Below, in pieces: positions 27,163 through 35,853 of a stretch of DNA of 64,000 nucleotides. The stretch comes from Halanaerobium sp041694515 (GTDB lineage Bacteria > Bacillota > Halanaerobiia > Halanaerobiales > Halanaerobiaceae), in contig JASMSZ010000035.1 of the NCBI GenBank assembly GCA_041694515.1, forward strand, positions 1 through 64,000. The letters are read 5' to 3'. Both the position numbers and the translations under genes were made by a program. The notes beneath the pieces were generated by a model. The model was given only the letters and a program-made list of their open reading frames with translations. It was not told the DNA's origin and did no database searches. Each line of letters begins with the position of its first letter. The first letter of the stretch is position 1.

Positions 27163-29208
27163 ATGGCAAAAATTAGAGTATATAATCTAGCTCATGAGCT
27201 GGATATGGATAGTAAAGAAGTAATTGAAATATTAAATGATCTTGATATTGAAGTATCAAGTCATATGAGTACAATAACCGATGAAACAGCAGAACTTGTA
27301 AAGGATATGTATACTGATGACAGTCAGCAAGAAAGTAAAGAAGTTAAAGCAGAAACTGTAGAAACTGATTCTGAAAACAAAGAGGAAAAAGAAGAAGACG
27401 ATCCTAATACTGAGGCTGAAGTAAAAGCTGATAAAGCAGAAGCAGTTCAAGAAGCAGTGGAAATAGAAACTCCGATTACTGTCAAAGAATTTGCTGAGGA
27501 AATTGGTGAAGCTCCTAATAATTTAATTGTTGAATTAATGAATATGGGAGTTATGGCCAATGTAAATCAGAGTCTGGATCAAGACACACTGGAATTATTG
27601 TCTGAAGAGCTGGGGATAAATATCAAATTTAAATCTGAAGAGGAAGAAAAAGTTTCCTTACGAGTTGGGCCAGAAATTGAAGATAAAGAAGAAGATTTAG
27701 AAACTCGACCACCCATAGTAACAGTAATGGGTCATGTTGACCATGGTAAAACTACTCTCCTTGATTCAATTAGAGAAAGTAGAGTTGCTGGTAGTGAAGC
27801 AGGTGGAATTACTCAGCATATTGGTGCTTATCAGGCTGAGGTAGACAATAAAAAAATCACCTTTATTGATACCCCGGGTCATGAGGCTTTTACAGCTATG
27901 AGAGCACGCGGTGCCCAGTTAACTGATATTGCAGTTTTAGTAGTTGCTGCAGATGATGGCATTATGCCTCAGACAGAAGAAGCAATTAACCATGCTAAAG
28001 CTGCAGGAATTCCAATTATTGTTGCAATTAATAAAATAGATAAAGCTAATGCACAACCTGATAGAGTTAAACAGGAATTAACTGAGTACGGTTTAGTTCC
28101 TGAAGACTGGGGTGGAAATACAATTTGTGTTAATGTTTCTGCTTTACAGCAGCAGAACATTGGTGAGCTTTTAGAAATGATTATCCTGGTTTCAGAAATG
28201 GAAGAATTAAAAGCAAATCCTAACAGATTAGCAGAAGGTATTGTTATTGAAGCAGAACTGGATAAGGGTCGTGGTCCGGTAGCTACTGTATTAGTTAAAA
28301 ATGGTACCCTGGAAGTAGGAGATCCTATTTTAGCTGGTTTAACATCCGGTCGAGTTAGAGCCATGTTCAATGAATTTGGTGATTCTTTAGATGCGGCTGG
28401 ACCATCTTCAGCTGTTGAGGTACTTGGATTTAATGAGGTTCCTGCAGCAGGTGACTTTGTTCAGGTTCTAGAAAACGAACGACACGCTAGAGATGTAGCT
28501 TCTGATAGACAGGATGAAAAAAGACAATCTGAACTGAAATCTGATGCTAAGGTTTCTTTAGATGACCTTTATAAGCAGATTCAGGAAGGTGAAGTTAAAG
28601 AATTAAATATTATTATAAAAGCTGATGTTCAGGGTTCAATAGAAGCATTAAGAACTTCATTAGAAAGATTAGGTACAGAAGAGGTAACTGTTAATGTTAT
28701 TCACACCGGTGTAGGTGGAGTAAACGAAACAGATGTTAATCTGGCAAGTGCTTCCAATGCTATCATTATTGGATTTAATGTCAGACCTGATAATAATGCT
28801 CTTAAAGCAGCAGAAAAAGAAAAGGTAGATGTTAGAACTTATAGAGTTATTTATAAAGCTTTAGAAGACATTAAAGATGCAATGGCCGGACTGCTTGATC
28901 CAGAACTTAAAGAAGAAATTACTGGTAGAGCAGAAGTTAGAGACACTTTTAAGGTTCCTGATGTAGGTATCATTGCTGGTGCATATATTACTGATGGTCA
29001 TGTAAATCGTAATTATGATGCTCGCTTAATAAGAGATGGAGTAGTTATTCATGAAGGAACAATTTCTTCACTCAAAAGATTTGAAAATGATGTAAGAGAA
29101 GTAAAGTCTGGTTATGAGTGTGGAATTGGAATTGAAAATTACAATGATCTCAAAGTTGGAGATATTATTGAATTCTATACTTATAAGGAGATCAAAAGAA
29201 CCTTATAG
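27163..29208 (+). CDS. infB: Translation initiation factor IF-2
   Basis: GTPase that places initiator tRNA on the 30S subunit. 681 residues. Short N-terminal IF2_N helices (MAKIRVYNLAHELDMDSKEV), an acidic Glu/Lys linker (about 50-100), a second IF2_N region, then the G domain with G1 GHVDHGKTTLLDSI (near 190), G3 DTPGHEAF, G4 NKID and G5 SALQ. Beta-barrel domain II, domain III (IIIKADVQGSIEALRTSLE), and the C-terminal fMet-tRNA binding domain (YECGIGIENYNDLKVGDIIE). ATG with GGAGGTG upstream. Confidence 0.98.
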   Translation: MAKIRVYNLAHELDMDSKEVIEILNDLDIEVSSHMSTITDETAELVKDMYTDDSQQESKEVKAETVETDSENKEEKEEDDPNTEAEVKADKAEAVQEAVEIETPITVKEFAEEIGEAPNNLIVELMNMGVMANVNQSLDQDTLELLSEELGINIKFKSEEEEKVSLRVGPEIEDKEEDLETRPPIVTVMGHVDHGKTTLLDSIRESRVAGSEAGGITQHIGAYQAEVDNKKITFIDTPGHEAFTAMRARGAQLTDIAVLVVAADDGIMPQTEEAINHAKAAGIPIIVAINKIDKANAQPDRVKQELTEYGLVPEDWGGNTICVNVSALQQQNIGELLEMIILVSEMEELKANPNRLAEGIVIEAELDKGRGPVATVLVKNGTLEVGDPILAGLTSGRVRAMFNEFGDSLDAAGPSSAVEVLGFNEVPAAGDFVQVLENERHARDVASDRQDEKRQSELKSDAKVSLDDLYKQIQEGEVKELNIIIKADVQGSIEALRTSLERLGTEEVTVNVIHTGVGGVNETDVNLASASNAIIIGFNVRPDNNALKAAEKEKVDVRTYRVIYKALEDIKDAMAGLLDPELKEEITGRAEVRDTFKVPDVGIIAGAYITDGHVNRNYDARLIRDGVVIHEGTISSLKRFENDVREVKSGYECGIGIENYNDLKVGDIIEFYTYKEIKRTL

Positions 29209-29220
29209 AGGTGAGGCAAA

Positions 29221-29604
29221 ATGAAGAACAAACGTGCAGTCCGAGTTGGAGAATTATTGAAAGAAGAAATAAGTCAGATTGTGTTAAGAGAAATGAAAGA
29301 TCCAAGAATTGGTTTTGTCTCTGTTACTGATGTTGAAGTCAGTGGAGATTTAAGGCATGCTAAGGTTTTTATTAGTGTTTATGGCAGTGATAAAGAAAAG
29401 GAAGAAACTCTGGCTGGCCTGCAGCAGGCACAGGGCTTTGTCCGTAAACTTGTAGGCGAAAGAGTTAAAATTCATCATACCCCGGAGATTATATTCCGTT
29501 ATGATGATTCGATAGAAAATGGAGTTCATATTTCCGAAATAATAAAAGATCTAAAAGAAACAGGAGAGATAAAGGAGTCTGACTCTGATGCAGAAAAAAA
29601 TTAA
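29221..29604 (+). CDS. rbfA: Ribosome-binding factor A
   Basis: 30S maturation factor that binds near the 5' helix of 16S rRNA. 127 residues. Type II KH fold with RAVRVGELLKEEISQIVLRE, DPRIGFVSVTDVEVSGDLRH, AKVFISVYG, and TPEIIFRYDDSIENGVHISE near the C-terminus. Start lies 12 bp after infB; its 3' end overlaps nrnA by 17 bp, so these genes are coupled. Confidence 0.96.
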   Translation: MKNKRAVRVGELLKEEISQIVLREMKDPRIGFVSVTDVEVSGDLRHAKVFISVYGSDKEKEETLAGLQQAQGFVRKLVGERVKIHHTPEIIFRYDDSIENGVHISEIIKDLKETGEIKESDSDAEKN

Positions 29605-30565
29605 AAAAATCATTGAAATTATAAATGAATATGATAATTTTTTAATTGTCGGCCATGTAGGTGCCGATGGAGACAGTATTGGATCAGTAACTGCTTTAAC
29701 CCGATTGTTAAAAAAGAAAAACAAAAAAGTCAGAGCTTATCTTAATCGTGATACTCTGGCTCCTTTTTCTTTTCTGGAGGTTAAAGAAGAGATATTTTAC
29801 ACTGATGCTAAAAAATTAAAAAAAGAACTTAAGGCTGAAGATTATATTTTAATCTCTCTGGACTCAGGTACACGAGAAAGAGTAGATCTGGATGAAGAAA
29901 TTATTAACTCAGCTCAATTTATAATTAATATTGATCATCATGCTGATAACAGCTATTTTGGCAAAATAAACCTTGTTCAGTCTGATCGGGCAGCAGTTGG
30001 CGAAATCATTTATAATTTTGCTGTTGAGATGCTTGATAATAAAATACCATTCACAATCGCCGAGCCGCTGGGTACTGCAATTATTACTGATACCGGAGCA
30101 CTGCGTTATGAAAACACTACTTCGAGAGTCTTGAGAATCCTTGCTGATTTGATGGATACCGGGGTTAATATTTATAAAATTAATAAAAAAGTTTTTGGCA
30201 GTTTAAGTTATCGAGCTCTAATCTTAAAAGGTATGGCTCTAGCCACTTTAGAAAAAAGTGAAAATGGCAAAATTGCCTGGCTTTATGTCAGCCGCCAGAT
30301 GATGCACGAAGCAGGAACAGATTATACTGAAGGTCTGGTTGGTCTGGCCAGAGATATAAAAAATGTGGAAATAGGTATTCTTTTTACTGAGGAAGAAGAA
30401 AAAGAAATCAAGGTTAGTCTCCGTTCTAATTTTTATGCAGAAGTGAATAAATTGGCTGCAGAATTTAATGGTGGTGGTCATCCCAGAGCTTCTGGAGCAA
30501 CAGTAGAGAAAACTCTACAGGAAGTAATAGATTCTGTGGTGGAAGCAGCGAAAAAATATGTTTGA
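29588..30565 (+). CDS. nrnA: DHH family oligoribonuclease / pAp phosphatase NrnA
   Basis: Degrades nano-RNAs and dephosphorylates 3'-phosphoadenosine 5'-phosphate; replaces Orn in Firmicutes. 325 residues. DHH domain with metal-binding GHVGADGDSIGS (a variant of the usual HxxPDGD form), ISLDSGTRERVD, and the name-giving INIDHHADNSYFG. EIIYNF and ITDTGALRYENT follow, and the C-terminal DHHA1 domain contains the RNA-binding FNGGGHPRASGATV motif. Lies between rbfA and truB, as in Bacillus-like operons. Confidence 0.94.
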   Translation: MQKKIKKIIEIINEYDNFLIVGHVGADGDSIGSVTALTRLLKKKNKKVRAYLNRDTLAPFSFLEVKEEIFYTDAKKLKKELKAEDYILISLDSGTRERVDLDEEIINSAQFIINIDHHADNSYFGKINLVQSDRAAVGEIIYNFAVEMLDNKIPFTIAEPLGTAIITDTGALRYENTTSRVLRILADLMDTGVNIYKINKKVFGSLSYRALILKGMALATLEKSENGKIAWLYVSRQMMHEAGTDYTEGLVGLARDIKNVEIGILFTEEEEKEIKVSLRSNFYAEVNKLAAEFNGGGHPRASGATVEKTLQEVIDSVVEAAKKYV

Positions 30566-31451
30566 TGGAACTGCTAATATTTTAAAGCCACCTGGAATCT
30601 CTTCTTTTGCTTTAATAAAAAAATTGCGCTGGCTTTTGGATGAAAAAAAAGCCGGTCATACAGGCACTCTTGATCCCGCTGCAGCTGGTGTTCTTGGTGT
30701 CTGTTTTGGCAGAGCAACAAAAACCATCCCTTTTTTAGATGATAGTCGTAAAGAATATATCTGTGAGATGAAACTTGGAACTAGAACTGATACACTTGAT
30801 TTAGAAGGTGAGGTTATCAGAGAGGATTTAAACTGGAATCAGCTTTCTCAAAGTGAAGTGAAAGCTGCAGTTTTAAGCTTTAAGGGGGAACAGAAGCAGG
30901 TTCCACCAATGTATTCTGCTCTTCATTATCAGGGCAAGCGTTTATATCAGCTAGCTCGAAGAGGGATTGTTGTGGAAAGAGAGAGCAGAGAAATTGAAAT
31001 TTTTATGATTGAACTGCTGGAGATTAATCTACCCATAATCCGCTTCAAGGCTGAGGTTTCTCGCGGAACTTATATTCGTTCTCTGGTAAGAGACATAGCT
31101 GAAAAGTTGAATACAAATGGAGTTATGACTTTTTTACTCAGAACTAAATCAGGCCTTTTTAAAATAGAAGATTCAGTTAGTTATGAAGAAATTGAAGTAG
31201 AAGGTAAGGATTTATTGCAGACTCCCCATGAGCCTCTTAATTTACCACATTACACCATTAAAGATGAAGAATATCAGCGCGCGGCAAATGGAAATTATTT
31301 GATCAAAGATAATTTTGTCGAAACAGATATTAAGCTGGATATTGGAGATTATTTTTTGCTTTTTTCAGAATCCGGTAAATTTATAGCAATTAGTCAGCAT
31401 CTGGTGAAAGATAATTATCATTTATATCAACCACTTAAAGTTTTTATTTAG
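30558..31451 (+). CDS. truB: tRNA pseudouridine-55 synthase
   Basis: Makes pseudouridine 55 in the T loop of tRNAs. 297 residues. Family motifs: NILKPPGISSFALIKKLRWL, the catalytic aspartate in HTGTLDPAAAGVLGVCFGRA, QVPPMYSALHYQGKRLYQLA and VSRGTYIRSLVRDIAEKL. A C-terminal PUA-like region follows about residue 230. ATG overlaps the end of nrnA by 8 bp. Confidence 0.96.
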   Translation: MFDGTANILKPPGISSFALIKKLRWLLDEKKAGHTGTLDPAAAGVLGVCFGRATKTIPFLDDSRKEYICEMKLGTRTDTLDLEGEVIREDLNWNQLSQSEVKAAVLSFKGEQKQVPPMYSALHYQGKRLYQLARRGIVVERESREIEIFMIELLEINLPIIRFKAEVSRGTYIRSLVRDIAEKLNTNGVMTFLLRTKSGLFKIEDSVSYEEIEVEGKDLLQTPHEPLNLPHYTIKDEEYQRAANGNYLIKDNFVETDIKLDIGDYFLLFSESGKFIAISQHLVKDNYHLYQPLKVFI

Positions 31452-31468
31452 TTCTGGAGGAAATTTAT

Positions 31469-32392
31469 ATGCAGGTTATAACAAGTAAAGAATATAATAA
31501 ATTCAAAGGCAGTAATACCTGTCTAGCTATTGGAACTTTTGATGGTCTGCATAAAGGTCATCAGCTGATAATAAATCAGGCGATTAAAGAAGCCAGAAAA
31601 AATAATTATCCTGCTGCAGTTTTATCTTTCCATCCCCATCCCCTGGAAATAATTGCAGGGAAAACGCCTCCACCTTCTGTAGTTTCACGCAGCCAAAAAA
31701 TATCTATTCTGGAAGATATGGGAATAGATTATTATTTTGAGCAGGAATTTAATCAGGAATTTGCTCAACTTAAACCGGAAGAGTTTATTAATCAGATACT
31801 TCTGGATAAAATCAGGGTAAAGACTATAGTTGTTGGTGACGATTTTCGCTTTGGTTATAAAAATGAGGGTAATGTTGAAATTTTAAAAGAGATGGGGAAA
31901 TTACATAGTTACAGGGCAAAAATAATTTCTCAACTTCATGCCAGTGATGATAGGATTTCAAGCACCAGGATTAGAACTCTGCTCAAAAAAGGGAAAATAA
32001 AAAATGCAGAAAAATTACTTGGTAGGCCCTATCAAATCTGTGGTGAAGTAATTCACGGCAAAAAGCGGGGTAGAAAGTTGGGTTTTCCAACAGCCAATTT
32101 AAATTTAGAAACAAATTATATACTGCCACCTGAAGGAGTTTACGCTGTTAAAGTCCACTATAAGGGAAAGGAATATATTGGTGCCGCTAATTTAGGTTAT
32201 AATCCTACGTTTAATAATCAGGATATTTCTTTTGAAGTCTTTATTTTAGATTTCAAAGGAAACTTATATAATCAGAGATTATGTGTTGATCTGATAGAAT
32301 TTATTCGAGGTGAAAAAGATTTTGCAGTTAAGGAAGAATTAATTGAACAGATGAAGCAAGATATTCTTTACACGCGAAAGCTTTTATGTTAA
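31469..32392 (+). CDS. ribF: Bifunctional riboflavin kinase / FAD synthetase
   Basis: Converts riboflavin to FMN and then FAD. 307 residues. N-terminal nucleotidyltransferase domain with LAIGTFDGLHKGHQLIINQA, SFHPHPLE, VVGDDFRFGYKNEGNVEIL and the SSTRIRTLLKKG motif; C-terminal riboflavin kinase barrel with VIHGKKRGRKLGFPTANL, GVYAVKV and AANLGYNPTF. CTGGAGG precedes ATG. Supplies FAD for the flavoproteins elsewhere in the window. Confidence 0.96.
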   Translation: MQVITSKEYNKFKGSNTCLAIGTFDGLHKGHQLIINQAIKEARKNNYPAAVLSFHPHPLEIIAGKTPPPSVVSRSQKISILEDMGIDYYFEQEFNQEFAQLKPEEFINQILLDKIRVKTIVVGDDFRFGYKNEGNVEILKEMGKLHSYRAKIISQLHASDDRISSTRIRTLLKKGKIKNAEKLLGRPYQICGEVIHGKKRGRKLGFPTANLNLETNYILPPEGVYAVKVHYKGKEYIGAANLGYNPTFNNQDISFEVFILDFKGNLYNQRLCVDLIEFIRGEKDFAVKEELIEQMKQDILYTRKLLC

Positions 32393-32395
32393 AAT
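32367..32395 (+). promoter_or_regulatory. Sigma-A promoter for rpsO, extended -10
   Basis: TTTACA (32367-32372), 17-bp spacer, TAAAAT (32390-32395) preceded by TGT. It overlaps the end of ribF and predicts a leader of about 90 bases before rpsO. Confidence 0.65.
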
Positions 32396-32416
32396 TATAA
32401 AGAAAGTTTTAAATTA

Positions 32417-32461
32417 CCGTCAGCTAGGATTTCGACTCTCCGACGTTTTCTTGGCTTGCGG
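32417..32461 (+). promoter_or_regulatory. Structured rpsO leader (candidate S15 autoregulatory element)
   Basis: CCGTCAGCTAGG (32417-32428) pairs with CTTGGCTTGCGG (32450-32461): 11 of 12 positions form Watson-Crick or G-U pairs. A small inner hairpin TCG/CGA (32432-32434 / 32441-32443) sits in the loop. The structure ends about 16 bases before the ribosome binding site AGGAGGTG. S15 binding to its own leader is established in several bacteria with different folds; the assignment here is inference. Confidence 0.55.
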
Positions 32462-32491
32462 CGAATCAATAATTCAGGAGGTGAATTTTAC

Positions 32492-32758
32492 ATGTTAAGC
32501 AAAGAAAAAAAGCAAGAAATAATTAAAGAATATCAGTTAGAAGAAGGTGACACTGGCTCATCTGAAGTGCAGGTTGCTCTTTTAACTGCTAGAATTGCAG
32601 ATTTAACTGAACACTTAAAAGACCATAAAAATGATCACCATTCAAGAAGAGGTCTTCTAAAAATGGTTGGAAAGAGAAGAAAATTACTTAGATATTTAAA
32701 GAATAATGATGTTCTGCGTTATCGTGAACTAATTTCTAAATTAGGAATTCGCGGTTAA
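32492..32758 (+). CDS. rpsO: 30S ribosomal protein S15
   Basis: Primary 16S rRNA-binding protein, 88 residues from ATG 32492, with AGGAGGTG 7 bp upstream. The in-frame GTG/ATG-like upstream extension from 32456 lies in the leader and is rejected. Motifs: EGDTGSSEVQVALLTARIAD, LTEHLKDHKNDHHSRRGLL and KRRKLLRYLKNND. Followed by a perfect hairpin terminator and then pnp, the conserved rpsO-pnp pair. Confidence 0.98.
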   Translation: MLSKEKKQEIIKEYQLEEGDTGSSEVQVALLTARIADLTEHLKDHKNDHHSRRGLLKMVGKRRKLLRYLKNNDVLRYRELISKLGIRG

Positions 32759-32770
32759 TAATGCATATTA

Positions 32771-32800
32771 AAAGAGCGGGGCAATCCCCGCTCTTTATTT
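32771..32800 (+). terminator. Hairpin terminator/processing site between rpsO and pnp
   Basis: 11-bp perfect stem AAAGAGCGGGG (32771-32781) / CCCCGCTCTTT (32786-32796), CAAT loop, then ATTT. In other bacteria the rpsO-pnp gap is an RNase III site and partial terminator. pnp has no clear promoter of its own here, so readthrough is expected. Confidence 0.85.
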
Positions 32801-32818
32801 GAATAAGGAGGAAAAAAT

Positions 32819-34909
32819 ATGAAAGAATGGACAATTGATTTTGCCGGTGATGAGTTCAACTTACAGACCGGTAAGCTGGCCAAACAGGCTAATGGATCTG
32901 TTGTAGTCCGCTGTGGAGATTCTCAGGTTTTAGTTACAGCAACTATGGATGATCCGAGACCAGGCATGAACTATTTTCCACTGATGGTTAATTATGAGGA
33001 AAGAGTTTATGCTATTGGACAAATTCCTGGCAGTGTTATGAGAAGAGAAGGAAGACCCAGAGATGAAGCAACTTTAGCTGCTAGAGTAATTGACCGCTCT
33101 ATCAGACCATTATTTCCGGATGGATACAGACGTGATGTACAGATTGTTGCTACTATTTTATCTGTAGATGATAATCATGATCCAGAAGTACTGGCCTTAA
33201 ATGGAGCATCTGCTGCACTAACACTATCAGATATACCTTTTGCCGGGCCAATTGGTGGAGTAAAAGTTGGATTAGTTGAGGGCGAGATAGTTATTAATCC
33301 AAATGCAGAAGAAAGAGAAAATAGTGATCTTGATCTGGTAGTAGCAGGAAGTAAAGATGCAATTATGATGGTAGAAGCCAGTGCAAATGAGGTAAGTGAA
33401 GAAAAAATCTTAGAAGCAATGGATGCTGCGCATGAGGAAATTAAAAAAATTATTTCTCTACAGGAAGATATCAGGGAAGAAGCAGGTAAGGAAAAAGCAT
33501 TATTTGAATCTCCAACTGTGGATGATGAAATTCAGTCTCAGGTTGATCAAATTCTTGGAGATAAAATGAAAGAAGCGATTCAGATTCAGGAAAAGAAGGC
33601 CAGAAATAAGAGGCTGGATGAGTTAAAAGAAGAACTTAAAACTACAATTAATCCTGATCAAGACGAAGAAATCAATGATCAGCTCGAAATGGCTTTTGAA
33701 AAAATGATTAAAAAGTCTGTTAAAAGCTTAATTATTGATGATGGAATTCGTCCTGATGGTAGAGATTATGATGAAATCAGACCTATCTGGGCAGAGGTTG
33801 ATTTTGTACCAAGAGCACATGGCTCTGGAATTTTCACCAGAGGTGAAACTCAGGCTTTAAGTGTTTTAACTTTAGGTTCAGCTAGAGATGAGCAGACGAT
33901 ATTTGGACTCGGTGAAAATGAGACCAAACGTTACATGCACCACTATAATTTCCCATCTTTCTGTGTTGGTGAAACATCTCCAATGCGTTCACCAGGAAGA
34001 AGAGAGATTGGACATGGAACCCTTGGTGAAAAAGCTTTACTGCCGGTTATTCCATCGGAAGAAGATTTTCCGTATACAATCAGAATTGTATCTGAAGTAT
34101 TAGAATCTAATGGTTCTTCCTCACAGGCAAGTATCTGTGGCAGCAGTTTAGCTTTAATGGCTGCTGGTGTGCCAATCAAAGCACCTGTTGCAGGTATTGC
34201 GATGGGTCTAATGAAAAAAGATGATGAGATCGTTGTGCTATCTGATATTCAGGGATTTGAAGATTTCCATGGAGATATGGACTTTAAAGTTGCTGGTACT
34301 GAAGCCGGGATTACAGCCTTACAGATGGATATGAAATTAAAAGGTCTATCTTCTGAAGTTTTAAAAGAAGCTTTAGAAAAGGCTAAAAAAGGTAGAATGC
34401 ATATTATGGGTAAAATGCTGGATGTTATACCAGAACCTCGTCCAGAATTATCCGAAAATGCACCTGCAATTATCACCATGAACATTAATCCAGAAAAGAT
34501 TCGATTTGTTATTGGTCCTGGTGGAAAAATGATCAATAAGATTATTGATGAAACTGGAGCCAGTATTGATATCGAAGATGATGGTCTGGTTAAAATCATG
34601 ACTGAAGATCAGGAAAGTGGACAGCAGGCTAAGGAAATGATTGAGCGTCTAACTGAAGAGGTAGAAGTTGGTAAAATCTATCAGGGTACGGTAAAACGAA
34701 TTATGGACTTTGGTGCCTTTGTAGAAATTCTGCCCAATAAAGATGGACTTGTCCACATTTCTAAATTAGCTGATCATCATGTAAAAGAAGTTGGAGATGT
34801 TGTGTCTATCGGAGATGAAATTCCCGTAAAAGTTATTGAAATAGATGGTCAGGACAGAATTAATTTATCTCTTAAAGATGCAAAAAAAGAATTAGAAGAT
34901 AAAGAGTAA
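32819..34909 (+). CDS. pnp: Polyribonucleotide nucleotidyltransferase (PNPase)
   Basis: Phosphorolytic 3'-5' exoribonuclease of the RNA degradation machinery. 696 residues. First RNase PH domain (VVVRCGDSQVLVTATMDDPR; YEERVYAIGQIPGSVMRREG), helical linker, second catalytic RNase PH domain (FTRGETQALSVLTLGS; SPMRSPGRREIGHGTLGEKA; ICGSSLALMAAGVPI). Then a KH domain (KIRFVIGPGGKMINKIIDET, about 560-575) and an S1 domain (IYQGTVKRIMDFGAFVEILP, about 620-690). ATG with AAGGAGG upstream. Confidence 0.98.
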   Translation: MKEWTIDFAGDEFNLQTGKLAKQANGSVVVRCGDSQVLVTATMDDPRPGMNYFPLMVNYEERVYAIGQIPGSVMRREGRPRDEATLAARVIDRSIRPLFPDGYRRDVQIVATILSVDDNHDPEVLALNGASAALTLSDIPFAGPIGGVKVGLVEGEIVINPNAEERENSDLDLVVAGSKDAIMMVEASANEVSEEKILEAMDAAHEEIKKIISLQEDIREEAGKEKALFESPTVDDEIQSQVDQILGDKMKEAIQIQEKKARNKRLDELKEELKTTINPDQDEEINDQLEMAFEKMIKKSVKSLIIDDGIRPDGRDYDEIRPIWAEVDFVPRAHGSGIFTRGETQALSVLTLGSARDEQTIFGLGENETKRYMHHYNFPSFCVGETSPMRSPGRREIGHGTLGEKALLPVIPSEEDFPYTIRIVSEVLESNGSSSQASICGSSLALMAAGVPIKAPVAGIAMGLMKKDDEIVVLSDIQGFEDFHGDMDFKVAGTEAGITALQMDMKLKGLSSEVLKEALEKAKKGRMHIMGKMLDVIPEPRPELSENAPAIITMNINPEKIRFVIGPGGKMINKIIDETGASIDIEDDGLVKIMTEDQESGQQAKEMIERLTEEVEVGKIYQGTVKRIMDFGAFVEILPNKDGLVHISKLADHHVKEVGDVVSIGDEIPVKVIEIDGQDRINLSLKDAKKELEDKE

Positions 34910-35008
34910 GTTAAAACAAGATAAAGATATAAACAATTGAAAAGTAAATAATAAGAAAGAAGTAATGAAAATATAAATATAGCACTGATAATTGGAGATG
35001 AGATTTAA

Positions 35009-35851
35009 ATGATATTGGGTAAACATGTTTCTATAGCTGGGGGTCTTGATAAATCTTTAAAAAGAGCAGCTGATATAGGCTGTAATTCTATGCAGATTTT
35101 TGTCAAAAATCCACGGGGCTGGAAAATGCGTGAGCTTGAGGCAGTGGAAGTAGAGAAATTCAAGGCAGAAAGAAAAAAATATAAAATTAATCCAGTTGTA
35201 GTCCATGCTGCTTACCTGATTAATCTTGCTTCTCCAAAAGTTGAACTATGGGAAAAATCAATTTCAGCTCTTAAGTCTGAATACGAACGTTGTGACAGGC
35301 TCGGAGCTGAATACCTGATTTTTCATCCAGGCAGTCATACTGGTTCTGGATTAGAAAGTGGTATCAAAAAAATTGCAGAAGCTTTAAATCAAATTTTGGC
35401 TGAAGTTGAATCTGAAACGATGATTCTTTTAGAAAATACTGCAGGAGCGGGTACAAGTATTGGAGAAAAATTTTCTCAGCTTAAAGCAATTATTGATCTG
35501 GTGGACCAATCATCAAGACTGGGAGTTTGTGTTGACAGCTGTCATGCTTTTACAGCTCAATATAATCTGACGGAAGCAGATGGCCTGAAAGAACTAATTA
35601 CTAATTTTGATCAAGTTATTGGTCTTAAACATTTAAAAGTTATTCATCTCAATGATTCTAAATATGACTGCTGTACAAATAAAGATGTGCATGCTCATAT
35701 TGGAGAAGGGAAAATTGGGAGTAAAGCTTTTAAAAGGTTAATTAACCACTCTAAATTAGAAGATAAAATTTTTATTCTGGAGACACCATGGTTTGATAAC
35801 CAGGAAAAAGATGATGATGTTATTTTATTAAAAGAATTAAGGGAGGACTAA
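35009..35851 (+). CDS. nfo: Endonuclease IV (AP endonuclease)
   Basis: Cuts DNA 5' to abasic sites in base excision repair; trinuclear zinc enzyme with a TIM barrel. 280 residues. Family motifs: LGKHVSIAGGLDKSLKRAAD, FVKNPRGWK, VHAAYLINLASP, EYLIFHPGSHTG, LENTAGAGTSIG, GVCVDSCHAFTA, HLNDSKYDCCTNKDVHAHIG and ILETPWFD. The His, Glu and Asp metal ligands of these motifs are present. It ends two bases before a helicase gene, suggesting a small repair operon. No clear promoter in 34910-35008. Confidence 0.95.
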   Translation: MILGKHVSIAGGLDKSLKRAADIGCNSMQIFVKNPRGWKMRELEAVEVEKFKAERKKYKINPVVVHAAYLINLASPKVELWEKSISALKSEYERCDRLGAEYLIFHPGSHTGSGLESGIKKIAEALNQILAEVESETMILLENTAGAGTSIGEKFSQLKAIIDLVDQSSRLGVCVDSCHAFTAQYNLTEADGLKELITNFDQVIGLKHLKVIHLNDSKYDCCTNKDVHAHIGEGKIGSKAFKRLINHSKLEDKIFILETPWFDNQEKDDDVILLKELRED

Positions 35852-35853
35852 AT

